This document shows, in pieces, positions 22,485 through 31,420 of a stretch of DNA of 64,000 nucleotides. The notes under the pieces were generated by a model. The model saw only the letters and a program-made list of their open reading frames with translations. It did not search any database and had not been told where the DNA came from. A program made the translations under genes and the position numbers. Positions within the stretch are counted from its first letter, which is position 1; each line of letters begins with the position of its first letter. The DNA lies in NCBI GenBank assembly GCA_036675345.1, contig JAKFFE010000016.1, positions 1 through 64,000 on the forward strand. Direction: 5' to 3'. The DNA comes from JALYOC01 sp036675345 (GTDB taxonomy: Bacteria > Myxococcota > Myxococcia > Myxococcales > Myxococcaceae).

Positions 22485-22970
22485 TCAGGGCCCGTCGACC
22501 TGGACCGTGGCCGGTGCTGCCTGCAGTGGCTGCACCACCAGGGTCACGTGCTCGGCGGGATCGCTGACGTCGGAGGGGCCGGTCAGGTAGATCTCCCGCA
22601 CCGCCTCCGACCGCGACTGACCGTTGTCCTTCAGCCAGCGTTCGAGGGTGGCGTAGGTCTCTCCCAGCTGGTCGTAGGCGCCCCGGTGGCGGATCTGCAC
22701 CGCGGGCCCGCCGTCCAGCTCGACGGCGTAGACGCGACCGCGCAGCTCCACCGGTCCCCGCACCGGCATCGCCGCCTCTACGTCCACCCCCGTGCTGTCT
22801 GCCCGGTGGTAGCGGGCAAAGGGCGGTCCGGCCAGGCGTCCCTGAGCGCAGGCGGCCAGCTCTCCGAAGGCCCTGCCGAAGAACGCGGGCAGCTCGGAGA
22901 ACGGGAGCTGCGCCCGGATGGCGATCGCCGGTCCTCCCTGCAGGTGGGTGGTTTCGGGTGCTGAGTCCAT
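22485..22970 (-). CDS. GyrI-like/AraC effector-binding-domain protein
   Basis: 161-residue stand-alone small-molecule-binding domain of the GyrI/SOUL-like fold. It shows the two-fold pattern of the family: N-terminal ARAQLPFSELPAFFGRAFGELAA-type segment, ARYHRAD, then VELRGRVYAVELDGGPAVQIRHRGAYDQLG and the C-terminal REIYLTGPSDVSDPAEHVTLV, quoted here in pieces of the conserved pattern. The ATG at 22970 has a GAGGAGAGG ribosome site. No DNA-binding domain is fused. Ligand unknown. Confidence 0.8.
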   Translation of the reverse strand: MDSAPETTHLQGGPAIAIRAQLPFSELPAFFGRAFGELAACAQGRLAGPPFARYHRADSTGVDVEAAMPVRGPVELRGRVYAVELDGGPAVQIRHRGAYDQLGETYATLERWLKDNGQSRSEAVREIYLTGPSDVSDPAEHVTLVVQPLQAAPATVQVDGP

Positions 22971-23101
22971 GGCCTCTCCTCGTGCCCACAATCTAGGGAC
23001 CACGACGCACCCTGGGCACAGCATGGAGGAAGGCAAGGACACCCCTGCCAGACCCCTGCGCATCCCCCCTCGCGCCCCCACCTTCCGGGAGGAGGCGAAC
23101 C

Positions 23102-23959
23102 ATGACCCAGCGGACTGCAGGTCACCTGATGACGCGGGCCGGACCCCGCTTCCGGATTGAGGAGACGGTCGCCGTCCAGGACCTGCGCCGCGCCCTGGCG
23201 CGCACCCGGTACCTGCCGGTGGTGGACGGCCAACGGAAGTTTCGGGGCTTCGTCACCCGGACGGACATCCTGGCGCTCTCCGGGAAGCCCGCCGACGAGC
23301 GGGTCGCGATCCAGGGACTGCTGTGGACCTCACCCCAGGTTCGAGAGGACGAACCGCTGGAGTCGGCCGCCCGGGTGCTGCTCAAGGCGCGCGCGCACGT
23401 GGTCCCGGTGGTGGACCGGGAGGGGCGCCTGCTGGGCCTGCTGACCGATCACAAGCTGCTGCGGTCGCTGCTGCCACGGCGGCGCCCCGCGCCCCCGGAG
23501 GCCACCCCGGTGGAGGTGGACACGGTGATGACCCGCAATCCGATCTTCGCCGGGCCGGAGTCCACCGTGGAGCAGGCGGCGTCCGCCCTGCTGGAGGCGA
23601 ACATCCGGCACCTGCCGGTGGTGGACACCGACCGACGGGTGATCGGGATCCTCTCCGAGCGCGACCTGCGGGAGCGGATCGGCGGGGACATGAGGGAGTG
23701 GTTCCACGCCGCGGGTGAGGTGCTGCAGGACGAGGTGGGGAGGCTGATGACGCCGGACCCGGTGACTGTTCGCGAAGGTTCCTCGCTGACCGAGGCGCTG
23801 GAGACCCTGGAGAACGAACGGGTGGGTGCGCTGCCGGTGGTGGACGAGGACGATCGGCTGGTGGGGATCCTCTCCTACGTCGACGCCCTGGCCTGGATGC
23901 GGGACGTGCTCTCGGAACGGCGGAGCGGCGGGGCCGAGCCGTCGCTGTCCAGCCATTGA
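23102..23959 (+). CDS. Protein with four CBS domains (two Bateman modules)
   Basis: 285-residue cytosolic protein made of four CBS motifs and nothing else. Recognisable units are RYLPVVDGQRKFRGFVTRTD, HVVPVVDREGRLLGLLTDHK, HLPVVDTDRRVIGILSERD and ALPVVDEDDRLVGILSYVD, each followed by a helix. Two MT-x-(N/D)-P motifs (VMTRNP, LMTPDP) open units three and four. Such modules bind adenine nucleotides and sense energy state. The GAGGAGG ribosome site sits 6-7 nt before the ATG. Divergent from the GyrI-like gene across 131 bp. Confidence 0.9.
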   Translation: MTQRTAGHLMTRAGPRFRIEETVAVQDLRRALARTRYLPVVDGQRKFRGFVTRTDILALSGKPADERVAIQGLLWTSPQVREDEPLESAARVLLKARAHVVPVVDREGRLLGLLTDHKLLRSLLPRRRPAPPEATPVEVDTVMTRNPIFAGPESTVEQAASALLEANIRHLPVVDTDRRVIGILSERDLRERIGGDMREWFHAAGEVLQDEVGRLMTPDPVTVREGSSLTEALETLENERVGALPVVDEDDRLVGILSYVDALAWMRDVLSERRSGGAEPSLSSH

Positions 23960-23983
23960 GGGCCGTGAAGTAGCCTCCGGAAG

Positions 23984-24445
23984 ATGTCGGCCGCGCCGCT
24001 CCTCAGCGTCTACTGCGACGGGTCCGCCCATGGGCGCGCGGGGCTCCCCGGTGGTTGGGCGTTTGCGGTGGTGCGCTCCCAGCAGCTGCTGGTGGAGGGC
24101 AGCGGCGGCGAGCGGATCACCACCAGCAACGCGATGGAGCTGCAGGCTGTTCTCCGGGGGCTGGAGGCGGTCCGGGTCGGGGGCTGGCACCGGGAGCATC
24201 CGGTGGAGCTGGTGAGCGACTCCCGGGTGGCGCTGGAGGTCGCGTCCGGTCTCCACATCCCGGTCCATCTGGAGGCGCTGGTGCGCTCGGTGCGGGAGGT
24301 GTTCCTGGAGGTGGGGGCCCGCACCCGGTGGATCCGCGGGCATTCGGGCGATGCCTGGAACGACCGGGTGGACGCGCTGGCCCACGAGGCCAAGCAGGCG
24401 CTGGTGCCGATGCGGGTGAGAAGGAAGCAGCTGAGGCGGGGGTAG
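23984..24445 (+). CDS. rnhA: Ribonuclease H family protein
   Basis: 153-residue RNase H-fold nuclease expected to cut RNA in RNA-DNA hybrids. All four carboxylates of the active site are visible: Asp12 (YCDGSA), Glu52 (NAMELQAV), Asp79 (LVSDSR) and Asp127 (NDRVDALA), with His120 in the flexible loop (GHSGDAWN). The basic protrusion of E. coli RNase HI seems reduced. It ends 3 bp before the convergent osmC gene. Confidence 0.9.
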   Translation: MSAAPLLSVYCDGSAHGRAGLPGGWAFAVVRSQQLLVEGSGGERITTSNAMELQAVLRGLEAVRVGGWHREHPVELVSDSRVALEVASGLHIPVHLEALVRSVREVFLEVGARTRWIRGHSGDAWNDRVDALAHEAKQALVPMRVRRKQLRRG

Positions 24446-24448
24446 GGC

Positions 24449-24877
24449 TCAGGACCCGATCAGCTTGGCCTCGAGGGTGATCTCCACTCCCGACAGGGCC
24501 TGCGAGACCGGGCAGCCCTTCTTGGCGGCCTCGGCGGTCTTCTGGAAGGTGGCCGCGTCCGCCCCCGGCACCGAGGCCTCACAGACCAGGTGGCTCTTGG
24601 TGATCTTGAAGCCTCCCTGGTGCGGAACGACGCTGACGTGGGCGGTGGTGTCCACGTACTGGGGCTTGAGCCCGGCCTGAACCAGCGCCAGGGTGAAGGC
24701 CATCGAGAAGCAGCCGGCGTGGGCCGCGCCCAGCAGCTCTTCCGGATTGGTGCCCGGGCCCTCGTCCTCGAAGCGGGAAGCGGCGGAGTAGGTGCCCTGG
24801 AAGGTCCCAAACTCCATCTTCCCCTTCCCCTGCTTGAAATCACCCTCCCAGCGGGCGTGGGCCTTGCGAGTCGGCAT
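24449..24877 (-). CDS. osmC: OsmC family peroxiredoxin
   Basis: 142-residue thiol peroxidase of the OsmC subfamily that reduces organic hydroperoxides. The two catalytic cysteines are Cys56 (AAHAGCFSMAF) and Cys122 (KKGCPVSQAL), and the conserved NPEELLG precedes the first. N-terminal ARWEGDFKQGKG is typical of the OsmC branch. Divergent from the membrane protein gene at 24998. Confidence 0.92.
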   Translation of the reverse strand: MPTRKAHARWEGDFKQGKGKMEFGTFQGTYSAASRFEDEGPGTNPEELLGAAHAGCFSMAFTLALVQAGLKPQYVDTTAHVSVVPHQGGFKITKSHLVCEASVPGADAATFQKTAEAAKKGCPVSQALSGVEITLEAKLIGS

Positions 24878-24997
24878 GATCAGCTCCTTGGCGAGTCGTT
24901 CCCGAACACGCTTCGGCTCAGGCCGGACTCCGTCATCGTCCCCCGGTAGCAGTGTTCGTCCTTTTCAACGTCGGCGCTCGAAGGGAGAGTCGGCGGC

Positions 24998-26395
24998 ATG
25001 GCGGCGCGGCTGAGCGAGCGGTTCCTGGACCGGGTGTTCCTGGCCCTGTTGTGCGCGGCGCTGCTGGCGCCGCTGGCGGTGACCGAGTACGGGGCGCCGC
25101 CGCTGCACCTGGGGCTGCCCACGATCTTCGGCTCCTCGGTGGATGAGGAGGGCTACCTGGTCCTGATCAACAGCCTGGTCCGGGACCACGACTTCGACCT
25201 CAAGAACAACCATGCGCGGGTGGCCGCGGGGATCCCGGAGGCAGGACGCAAGGCCGCGGGCCGGATCGTGGATCACCACTCCACCTACTGGATCGACGGG
25301 AAGCGGTACGTCTGGCGGGACCTGGTGGACCGCGACACCCGGAAGTGGACGGTGGGGGAGGAGGGGCTGCGCTACCCGGTGTTCCGCGCCGGAGTGGATC
25401 CCCAGGTGGCCGCCGGGCCGGAGCGGCCGGCCCACCCGGTGGGGAGCGCGCTGTTGCTCTATCCGCTGCTGGTTCCGTTTCGGGGCAGCCCGGCGTGGAT
25501 CGAACACGCATCGCTGTTCGGGGCCGGGCTGGCCACGGTGCTGGCGGTGTTCCTGCTCCGGGCGCTGCTGTTCAGGTTCTCCGACTCGAGCTGGACCCGG
25601 AACCTGGTGTTGCTGGCGGCGTTCCTGGGGACGCCGATCTGGTTCTACGCGCGGACCCTGTACACCGAACCCTTCCTGGTCCCGCTGATCCTGGGCGCGG
25701 TGCTGCTGGCGCTGCGGACCTCCCCGGCCGCCCTGCTGGGCGCGGGGGCCTGCGTGGGAGCGGCGGTGCTGATGAAGCCCAACGCGCTCTTCCTGTTGCC
25801 GGTGCTGTGGGCGCCGGCGCTGCTCTCGCGCGAACCCCGGCGGATCCTGCGCGACGGGCTGTTGCTGGGCGCCTTGCCGTTCCTGGCCGGGGTGCTGTCG
25901 CTGTGGATGAACGCCCGGTTCTACGGCTCGCCACTGCAGTGGCCCCAGCCCTATGCGTGGGGCAATCCGCTGGTGGCCCTCAAGGCCTACCTGTTCGCGC
26001 GCGACCGCGGCCTGCTGTGGTTCTGCCCTCCGTTGCTGCTGGCCCCGTTCGGCTTTCGCGCCCTCTGGCGCAGGGATCGGACCGCGACGCTGGTGGTGGT
26101 GGGCGCCTTCGCGTTGCTCTTCGGGCAGATGCTCACCTGGGCGGACTACAACGGCGGTTGGTGCTTCGGGCCGAGGCTGATCGTCCCCACCCTGCCGCTG
26201 CTGGTGGTGGGGCTGGCGGGGATCCTGGACGCTCCCGCGTTCCAGTCGCGCTTCCTCTCCCGCTGGTTGTTCGCCAATGCCCTGGTCTACGCGGTGGCCA
26301 TGAACGCAATGGCGGTGTTCCGTTACTGGATCACGATGACCTGGACCGAGGCCTGGAAGATCTTCCTGGACCTGCTGGCGGTGGTGCGGATGTAG
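24998..26395 (+). CDS. Multispanning membrane protein, possible GT-C glycosyltransferase-like
   Basis: 465-residue integral membrane protein with about ten hydrophobic segments. A large hydrophilic loop (residues ~45-145) follows the first helix and contains SVDEEGY and HHSTYWIDGK. Aspartate/glutamate residues in a first extracytoplasmic loop are typical of GT-C fold transferases that use polyprenyl-linked sugars, and the later YTEPFLVPLILG segment fits. No exact family is recognised, so transferase activity is inference. The ribosome site GGGAGAG precedes the ATG. Confidence 0.75.
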   Translation: MAARLSERFLDRVFLALLCAALLAPLAVTEYGAPPLHLGLPTIFGSSVDEEGYLVLINSLVRDHDFDLKNNHARVAAGIPEAGRKAAGRIVDHHSTYWIDGKRYVWRDLVDRDTRKWTVGEEGLRYPVFRAGVDPQVAAGPERPAHPVGSALLLYPLLVPFRGSPAWIEHASLFGAGLATVLAVFLLRALLFRFSDSSWTRNLVLLAAFLGTPIWFYARTLYTEPFLVPLILGAVLLALRTSPAALLGAGACVGAAVLMKPNALFLLPVLWAPALLSREPRRILRDGLLLGALPFLAGVLSLWMNARFYGSPLQWPQPYAWGNPLVALKAYLFARDRGLLWFCPPLLLAPFGFRALWRRDRTATLVVVGAFALLFGQMLTWADYNGGWCFGPRLIVPTLPLLVVGLAGILDAPAFQSRFLSRWLFANALVYAVAMNAMAVFRYWITMTWTEAWKIFLDLLAVVRM

Positions 26396-26551
26396 AGCGC
26401 GTCCACCGCATCGTCCGCGGGTCGCAGGGGAGCCACCTCCCGAACGGGCGAACCGGACCGTCGCCCTCCCGCTTGCCGTCAGGCCGGGGACCCACAACCA
26501 AGTTCTGGCCATGACGCTGCGGGGGGTTCGAGGCAGCGGTGGGGGAGTCCC

Positions 26552-27430
26552 ATGGTTCGACGCCTGTCGCTGGTCCTGGCCGGAGCCCTGCTGGCCACCG
26601 GATGTGGCTCCGGCCTGAGGGTCCAGGCGATCAAGCCTGCCCGGGTCAACCTGGGCGCGGCCAACCAGCTGGTGGTGGTGCAGATGGAGGGGCGGCGCAG
26701 CGCCCAGGAGGAGGTCCTGCAGAAGCTGCAGGAGCAGGCGCGCGAGGACGGCTACTTCACCACCACCGACCGCACCGACAGCGGGATCATGATCAAGGCC
26801 GCCGGACGCCAGGTGAGGGTCAGCGGGGAGGAGAGGCCCACCACCCCGGAGGAGATCTGGCTCCGGGTGGATGTGATCGACTGGGACGTCGATGGCTACA
26901 CCCGGCTGGAGCCGATCAAGGACAAGGACGGAAACAAGACCGGCGAACGCGAGGTCCCCTCCTACAAGGGTCAGGTGCTGCTGGCGGTGACCGCCGCCAA
27001 CGCGTCCGGGAAGGCGCTGCTGGCGGAGACCGAGTTCGAGGCCACCTGGGAGGCGGACAACGAGGAGGAGGCACTGAGTGAGGCGGCGGACCTGGCGGTG
27101 GCGCGGCTGCTGGACGAGGTCACCCCCACCTGGGAGTCGAAGGCGGTGACCCTGGACGAGGACGATCCGGCCCAGCTGCCGATCCTGGAGCTGGCCAAGG
27201 ACGGCAACCTGGGGGCCGCCGTCTCTCAGATGCGCCAATACCTGGAGCAGCGTCCCCGCAACCCGGCGGCCCAGTACAACCTGGCGGTGCTGCTGGACGC
27301 GCAGGGAGAGTACGAGGCGGCGATGGAGCTCTACGGCCAGGCGATCAAGAACGGGTCGAAGGCGTTCTACGCAGAGTCCCGCGCGGAGTGCGCCCGGCGA
27401 CTGGCGAACCAGAACGCGATGCTGCAGTAG
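26552..27430 (+). CDS. TPR-containing lipoprotein
   Basis: 292-residue lipoprotein with signal MVRRLSLVLAGALLATGC and lipidated Cys18. Residues ~30-190 form an alpha/beta domain with QLVVVQMEGRRSAQEEVLQKL and a later ADLAVARLLDE, reminiscent of periplasmic CsgG- or LpoB-like folds (weak inference). The C-terminal ~90 residues hold two TPR units (NPAAQYNLAVLLDAQGEYEAA and GSKAFYAESRAECARRL). Probably a periplasmic scaffold; specific role unknown. Confidence 0.8.
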   Translation: MVRRLSLVLAGALLATGCGSGLRVQAIKPARVNLGAANQLVVVQMEGRRSAQEEVLQKLQEQAREDGYFTTTDRTDSGIMIKAAGRQVRVSGEERPTTPEEIWLRVDVIDWDVDGYTRLEPIKDKDGNKTGEREVPSYKGQVLLAVTAANASGKALLAETEFEATWEADNEEEALSEAADLAVARLLDEVTPTWESKAVTLDEDDPAQLPILELAKDGNLGAAVSQMRQYLEQRPRNPAAQYNLAVLLDAQGEYEAAMELYGQAIKNGSKAFYAESRAECARRLANQNAMLQ

Positions 27431-27447
27431 CTGCGGCGTCGAATCCG

Positions 27448-27526
<79 letters not shown>

Positions 27527-27609
27527 CTGCCAGGCCACCGGGCGCCTTCGTGCTGTTCCCTTTTGCGATCCGCCCGGCTCTCAGCGATCACTGACCTGGA
27601 GGAGCGTGG

Positions 27610-28143
27610 ATGCGCGAGACGTGGCGGAAGTGGAAGGAGCTCAAGCAGCGACGGCGCTGGGTGGGCTGGGTGCAGGAGGGAGTCCTGGCGCTGCTGCTGC
27701 TGGGGCTGGTCTTCGCCTGGCAGACCCGGAACCTGGTCTCCTCGGGAGAGCTGGCCCCGGCCTTCGAGCTGCGCGACCTGCAGGGCAAGGTCTGGCGCTC
27801 CGAGGACCTGCGCGGCAAGCCCACGGTGCTGCACTTCTGGGCGCCGTGGTGCGGGGTGTGCGCCCAGGATGCCGGCACCTTCTCCTCGCTGGCCCGCAGC
27901 CAGGGGGACCAGGTGAACGTGATCTCGGTCGCGCTGGCCTTCGAGCAGCGGGAAGAGGTGGAACGCTTCGTTCGCGAGAATGGAGTCGACTACCCGGTGT
28001 TGCTGGGCAACGACGCGCTGATGCGGGCCTTCCGGGTCGACAGCTTCCCCACCACCTACTTCCTCTCCGGGGAGGGGAGGATCCGCCGCGCGGCGGTGGG
28101 CTACACCACCGGGCTGGGATTGCGGGTGCGGCTGCTGCTCTAG
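27610..28143 (+). CDS. Membrane-anchored thioredoxin-like protein (TlpA/ResA type)
   Basis: 177-residue protein with a basic N-terminus, a single transmembrane helix (~residues 22-37) and a thioredoxin fold outside the membrane. The redox site is W80-C81-G-V-C84; the cis-Pro loop is SFPTTYF. LAPAFELRDLQGKVW and HFWAPWC match TlpA/ResA/ScsD-type reductases. It probably reduces periplasmic disulphides, for example in apocytochromes or Cys-rich surface proteins (inference). A GGAGGAG ribosome site precedes the ATG. Confidence 0.9.
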   Translation: MRETWRKWKELKQRRRWVGWVQEGVLALLLLGLVFAWQTRNLVSSGELAPAFELRDLQGKVWRSEDLRGKPTVLHFWAPWCGVCAQDAGTFSSLARSQGDQVNVISVALAFEQREEVERFVRENGVDYPVLLGNDALMRAFRVDSFPTTYFLSGEGRIRRAAVGYTTGLGLRVRLLL

Positions 28144-28152
28144 CCTTGGGCC

Positions 28153-28623
28153 TCAGGGCTCGGGGGCGTGCTCCTCCTCGCCCGGGCCACTGCGGACCAC
28201 CTCCACCGAACAACGCGCGTGGGCGGTCACATACTGGGCCACGCTGCCCATCAGCACCCGCCGCAGCCCGGTCCTTCCGTGGGAGCCGATCAGGATCAGA
28301 TCCGCGCCCCACTCGGCCGCCTCTTCCACGATCGTCCGGCCCGGTGCCCCCTGCCGGACCACCGTCTCCACGATCAGCCCCTGCGGCGCCAGCATCCGGG
28401 CCACGCTGGCCACCATTCCCAGCGCCTCATCCTGCTGGACCTGGAGTTCCAGCGGCGAGGTCAGCGGCACCATCGGGGCCTCCGGGATGTACGCGGCCGA
28501 CGAGATGGGCTCGAGCACGGTCATCACCCGGACCACCGTCCCCTCGGGCCAGGAGCGCGTCGCCGCCTCCCGGATCGGCGCCGCGGCGCTGTGTGAATCG
28601 TCGATCGCCAAGAGGATCTTCAT
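28153..28623 (-). CDS. Universal stress protein (UspA family)
   Basis: 156-residue Usp domain protein. The ATP-binding signature GSHGRTGLRRVLMGSVAQYV matches G-2x-G-9x-G-(S/T), and MKILLAIDDS forms the first strand with the conserved Asp. This predicts an ATP-binding UspA-type rather than a non-binding type. Induced by stress in other bacteria; here it stands alone, convergent with the thioredoxin-like gene. Confidence 0.92.
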   Translation of the reverse strand: MKILLAIDDSHSAAAPIREAATRSWPEGTVVRVMTVLEPISSAAYIPEAPMVPLTSPLELQVQQDEALGMVASVARMLAPQGLIVETVVRQGAPGRTIVEEAAEWGADLILIGSHGRTGLRRVLMGSVAQYVTAHARCSVEVVRSGPGEEEHAPEP

Positions 28624-28903
28624 CGGGCACCCACCTTCCTTTCGACAAGGTAGGCGCGCGCCTCCAGGTGCAACCGGACCCCTCGGGAGGTCGATCGCCG
28701 GGCAGGCAGGGAGGGCCGCCCGGGGCCGATCTACCGCCTCCCCAGAAGATCCCGGGGGTTAGGACCGCTGCTTTCTGCGTGTCAGGGGGGGCTGCTATAC
28801 GGACAGTCGCTCGCCCACACAGGGCAAGCACAACCTCTCCGTGGTGGAGGGGTTCTCGAACGGAACTTCACCGGAACGGTGAGGTCCTCGCAAAGGGGCA
28901 GTC

Positions 28904-29401
28904 ATGGCTGGTGGCGTGAACAAGGTGATCCTGATCGGCAACCTCGGCGCAGATCCCGAGGTGCGCTTCACTCCGGGCGGGCAGGCGGTGGCGAACTTCC
29001 GCATCGCGACCAGCGAGTCCTGGACCGACAAGGGTGGGCAGAAGCAGGAACGCACCGAATGGCACCGCATCGTCGTCTGGGGAAAGCTGGCGGAGCTCTG
29101 CGGCGAGTACCTGGCGAAGGGGCGGCAGTGCTACGTCGAGGGTCGGCTCCAGACCCGCGAGTGGAACGACAAGGAAGGGAAGAAGAACTACACCACCGAG
29201 GTGGTGGCCAATCAGGTCACCTTCCTGGGCGGGCGTGATGGCGCGGGCGCCGGAGCAGCACGCAGCAACGGCGCGGCGCGCAGCGGCGGAGGGGCGAGGG
29301 ACGAGTTTGGTCCGCCGCCCCCCGGAATGGATGACTCGATGGGTCCTGGCCCCAGCATGGGTGGCGGCAGCCAGGGCAGCGACGACGACATCCCGTTCTA
29401 G
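28904..29401 (+). CDS. ssb: Single-stranded DNA-binding protein
   Basis: 165-residue SSB with an N-terminal OB fold (VNKVILIGNLGADPEVR, then TEWHRIVVWGKLAE, YVEGRLQTREW), a Gly/Ala-rich flexible linker, and the acidic C-terminal tip DDDIPF that recruits replication and repair proteins. Preceded by a 280-bp gene-free stretch that should hold its promoter; I see no convincing -35/-10 pair there. A strong terminator follows. Confidence 0.97.
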   Translation: MAGGVNKVILIGNLGADPEVRFTPGGQAVANFRIATSESWTDKGGQKQERTEWHRIVVWGKLAELCGEYLAKGRQCYVEGRLQTREWNDKEGKKNYTTEVVANQVTFLGGRDGAGAGAARSNGAARSGGGARDEFGPPPPGMDDSMGPGPSMGGGSQGSDDDIPF

Positions 29402-29422
29402 ACGGTCAGACCGCTTCGGACC

Positions 29423-29475
29423 GCGGGCACGTCTCGGGCGCTTCTTCGCGCTCCGGGAGGTGCCCGCTTCTTTTT
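29423..29475 (+). terminator. Rho-independent terminator after ssb
   Basis: An 8-bp perfect outer stem gcgggcac (29423-29430) pairs with gtgcccgc (29460-29467). An additional GC-rich inner pairing lies in the loop, and the tail is ttctttttg. It starts 21 bp after the ssb stop. The downstream symporter gene is convergent. Confidence 0.8.
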
Positions 29476-29574
29476 GCGGGGTGACCCCGGGTGGACCGGG
29501 GCGCGGTTTCCGGAAGTGTCACCCCGCGCCTGGGTCTTCGCCCGGGCCTGCCAGCCCCCGGGCGGGGCGCGCGC

Positions 29575-31281
29575 TCAGTCGCGGGTGGCTGCCGGCTCCG
29601 GAGTCCTGGGCAGCAGCTGCTGGAGCAGCAGCCCGAACACCACCACCCCCGCGGCGCCGATCACGTTGAACCACAGAAAGCCGATGTCCGAGAGCAGGAA
29701 GGCGCCGACCACCAGCGCCTCCGCCAACAGCGCGGCGATGAACACCGCGGTCCCCTTCACCCGCTTCACGTAGAAGGCGACCACGAAGATCCCCAGCACC
29801 GTCCCGTAGAACAGCGACCCGAGCAGGTTCACCGCCTGGATCAGGTTGTCGATCAGCGAGGCGAAGGCGGCAAACGCCATCGCCAGCAGGCCGAACACGA
29901 TGGTGAAGATCTTGGACATCCGCAGGAAGTGGGCGTCGGTGGCGTCCGGCTTGATCACCCGCTTGTAGAAGTCCACGGTGACCGTGGAGCCCAGCGCGGT
30001 CAGCTCCCCGGAGACCGAGGACATCGCCGCGCAGAAGATCACCGCCAGCAGCAGGCCGATCAGCCCGGTGGGCAGATAGCGCATCACGAAGGAGATGAAG
30101 ATGTAGTCCGCGTCCTTGGTCTCCGCGTCCGGGTGGGCGGCCTTGATCACCCCCTTGGCGTCGGCCCGAGCGGCCTGCATCCGCTGATCGGCGGACACCA
30201 GCTTCACCCGGGCCGTCTCCAGGGCGGTCTCGTCGGTGGCATCCCGCGCGGACACGTAGGCCTGGGCGGCGGTGCGCTTCTCCTCGAAGGCCCGGGCGTG
30301 CTCCGCCTCCGCCGCTGCCAGCGCCGGGGCCTGGGTGGTCTGCCGGACCCGCTTCAGCTCCGACTCGTTGAAGAAGATCGGCGGCTGCACATAGATGTGG
30401 AACACCAGCACCATCACCCCGGTGAGCAGGATGAAGAACTGCATCGGGACCTTGAACAGGCCGTTGAACAGCATCCCCATCCGGCTCTCGGCGATCGACC
30501 GGCTGGTGATGTAGCGCTGCACCTGGGACTGGTCGGTGCCGAAGTAGGCCATCGCCAGGAAGAAGCCGCCGGTAAGGCCGGACCACAGGGTGTAGCGGCT
30601 GGTGGGATCGAAGGAGAGGTCGATGGCGTTCATCTTCCCCAGCGCGCCGGCCACCGAGACCGCGTCTCCGAAGGAGACCTCCGGAGGGAGCGCGAACACC
30701 ACGTACACCAGGGCCACCGCCATCCCGCCCATCATCACCATCATCTGCAGCTTCTGGGTCTGGGCGACCGCGGTGCTTCCGCCGACCACGGTGTAGACGA
30801 TCACCACCAGCCCGATCCCGATGTTGGTCAGGTCCAGCGGCCAGCCCAGCACCCGGGAGAGGATGATCGCCGGGGCGTAGATGGTGATCCCCGCGGACAG
30901 CCCGCGCTGGATCAGGAACAGCAGCGCCGCCAGCAGCCGGGTCTTGAGATCGAAGCGGCCCTCCAGGATTTCGTAGGCGGTGAAGACCTTGGCCCGGAAG
31001 AAGCGGGGCACGAACGTGGAGGACAGCACCACCATCGCGATCGGCAGCCCGAAGTAGAACTGCACGAAGCGCAGCCCGTCCTCGTAGGCCTGACCGGGAG
31101 TGGAGAGGAAGGTGATCGCCGAGGCCTGGGTGGCCATCACCGCCAGCCCGATGGTGGGCCAGCGCACCGTGGAGTCGCCCTTGAGGTGACCTTCGGCGCT
31201 GACCCCGCGGGTCTTCCACACCCCGTAGGCGGCGATCCCCAGCAGGGTGCCGAGGAGGACGAACCAGTCCAGGGCGCTCAA
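29575..31281 (-). CDS. Sodium:solute symporter (SSS family)
   Basis: 568-residue inner-membrane symporter with about 13 helices. Family features include ATQASAITFLSTPGQAYEDG near the first helices and YFGTDQSQVQRYITSRSIAESR in the middle. Residues ~300-400 form a long charged helical insert (AALAAAEAEHARAFEEKRTA) between helices, unusual for SSS. Translation starts with TTG overlapping the stop of a 46-residue membrane protein (TTGA). It is the last gene of an operon with an exported LmbE-type hydrolase, so the substrate may be the hydrolase product (inference). Confidence 0.9.
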   Translation of the reverse strand: MSALDWFVLLGTLLGIAAYGVWKTRGVSAEGHLKGDSTVRWPTIGLAVMATQASAITFLSTPGQAYEDGLRFVQFYFGLPIAMVVLSSTFVPRFFRAKVFTAYEILEGRFDLKTRLLAALLFLIQRGLSAGITIYAPAIILSRVLGWPLDLTNIGIGLVVIVYTVVGGSTAVAQTQKLQMMVMMGGMAVALVYVVFALPPEVSFGDAVSVAGALGKMNAIDLSFDPTSRYTLWSGLTGGFFLAMAYFGTDQSQVQRYITSRSIAESRMGMLFNGLFKVPMQFFILLTGVMVLVFHIYVQPPIFFNESELKRVRQTTQAPALAAAEAEHARAFEEKRTAAQAYVSARDATDETALETARVKLVSADQRMQAARADAKGVIKAAHPDAETKDADYIFISFVMRYLPTGLIGLLLAVIFCAAMSSVSGELTALGSTVTVDFYKRVIKPDATDAHFLRMSKIFTIVFGLLAMAFAAFASLIDNLIQAVNLLGSLFYGTVLGIFVVAFYVKRVKGTAVFIAALLAEALVVGAFLLSDIGFLWFNVIGAAGVVVFGLLLQQLLPRTPEPAATRD

Positions 31282-31418
31282 GAGAAGGCCCTCGTGAGCA
31301 GGAACAAGAGGACGATGGTCACGCCCAGCGCGCCGAGCACGAACGCGTAGACGTTCCGCCAGCTGCCACCCACCGGGGGCGGCTCATCCACTTCTGGCTT
31401 CTGCGGAGAGGGGGACAT
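31278..31418 (-). CDS. 46-residue single-pass membrane protein
   Basis: Small ORF from an ATG at 31418 to a TGA at 31280-31278. The first ~20 residues are hydrophilic and Pro-rich (MSPSPQKPEVDEPPPVGG); the rest is a single helix (NVYAFVLGALGVTIVLLFLL, ending TRAFS). It starts 2 bp after the LmbE gene and overlaps the symporter start, so all three are coupled. Small partner subunits are known for several SSS and sodium-coupled carriers. I infer an accessory subunit role. Confidence 0.8.
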   Translation of the reverse strand: MSPSPQKPEVDEPPPVGGSWRNVYAFVLGALGVTIVLLFLLTRAFS

Positions 31419-31420
31419 GT

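Noticed and set aside
26506..26520. Sigma-54-like TGGC...CTGC with correct spacing upstream of the TPR lipoprotein
   Set aside because: Only TGGC and CTGC match; the central bases of the consensus are wrong, and no enhancer-like repeat is nearby. Too weak to annotate.
28794..28799. CTATAC as a -10 box for ssb
   Set aside because: No acceptable -35 element 16-18 bp upstream.
28852..28866. GTTC-N7-GAAC inverted motif upstream of ssb, possible LexA site
   Set aside because: It is an inverted rather than the direct GTTC-N7-GTTC form, appears once, and I cannot tie it to a known LexA box of this group.
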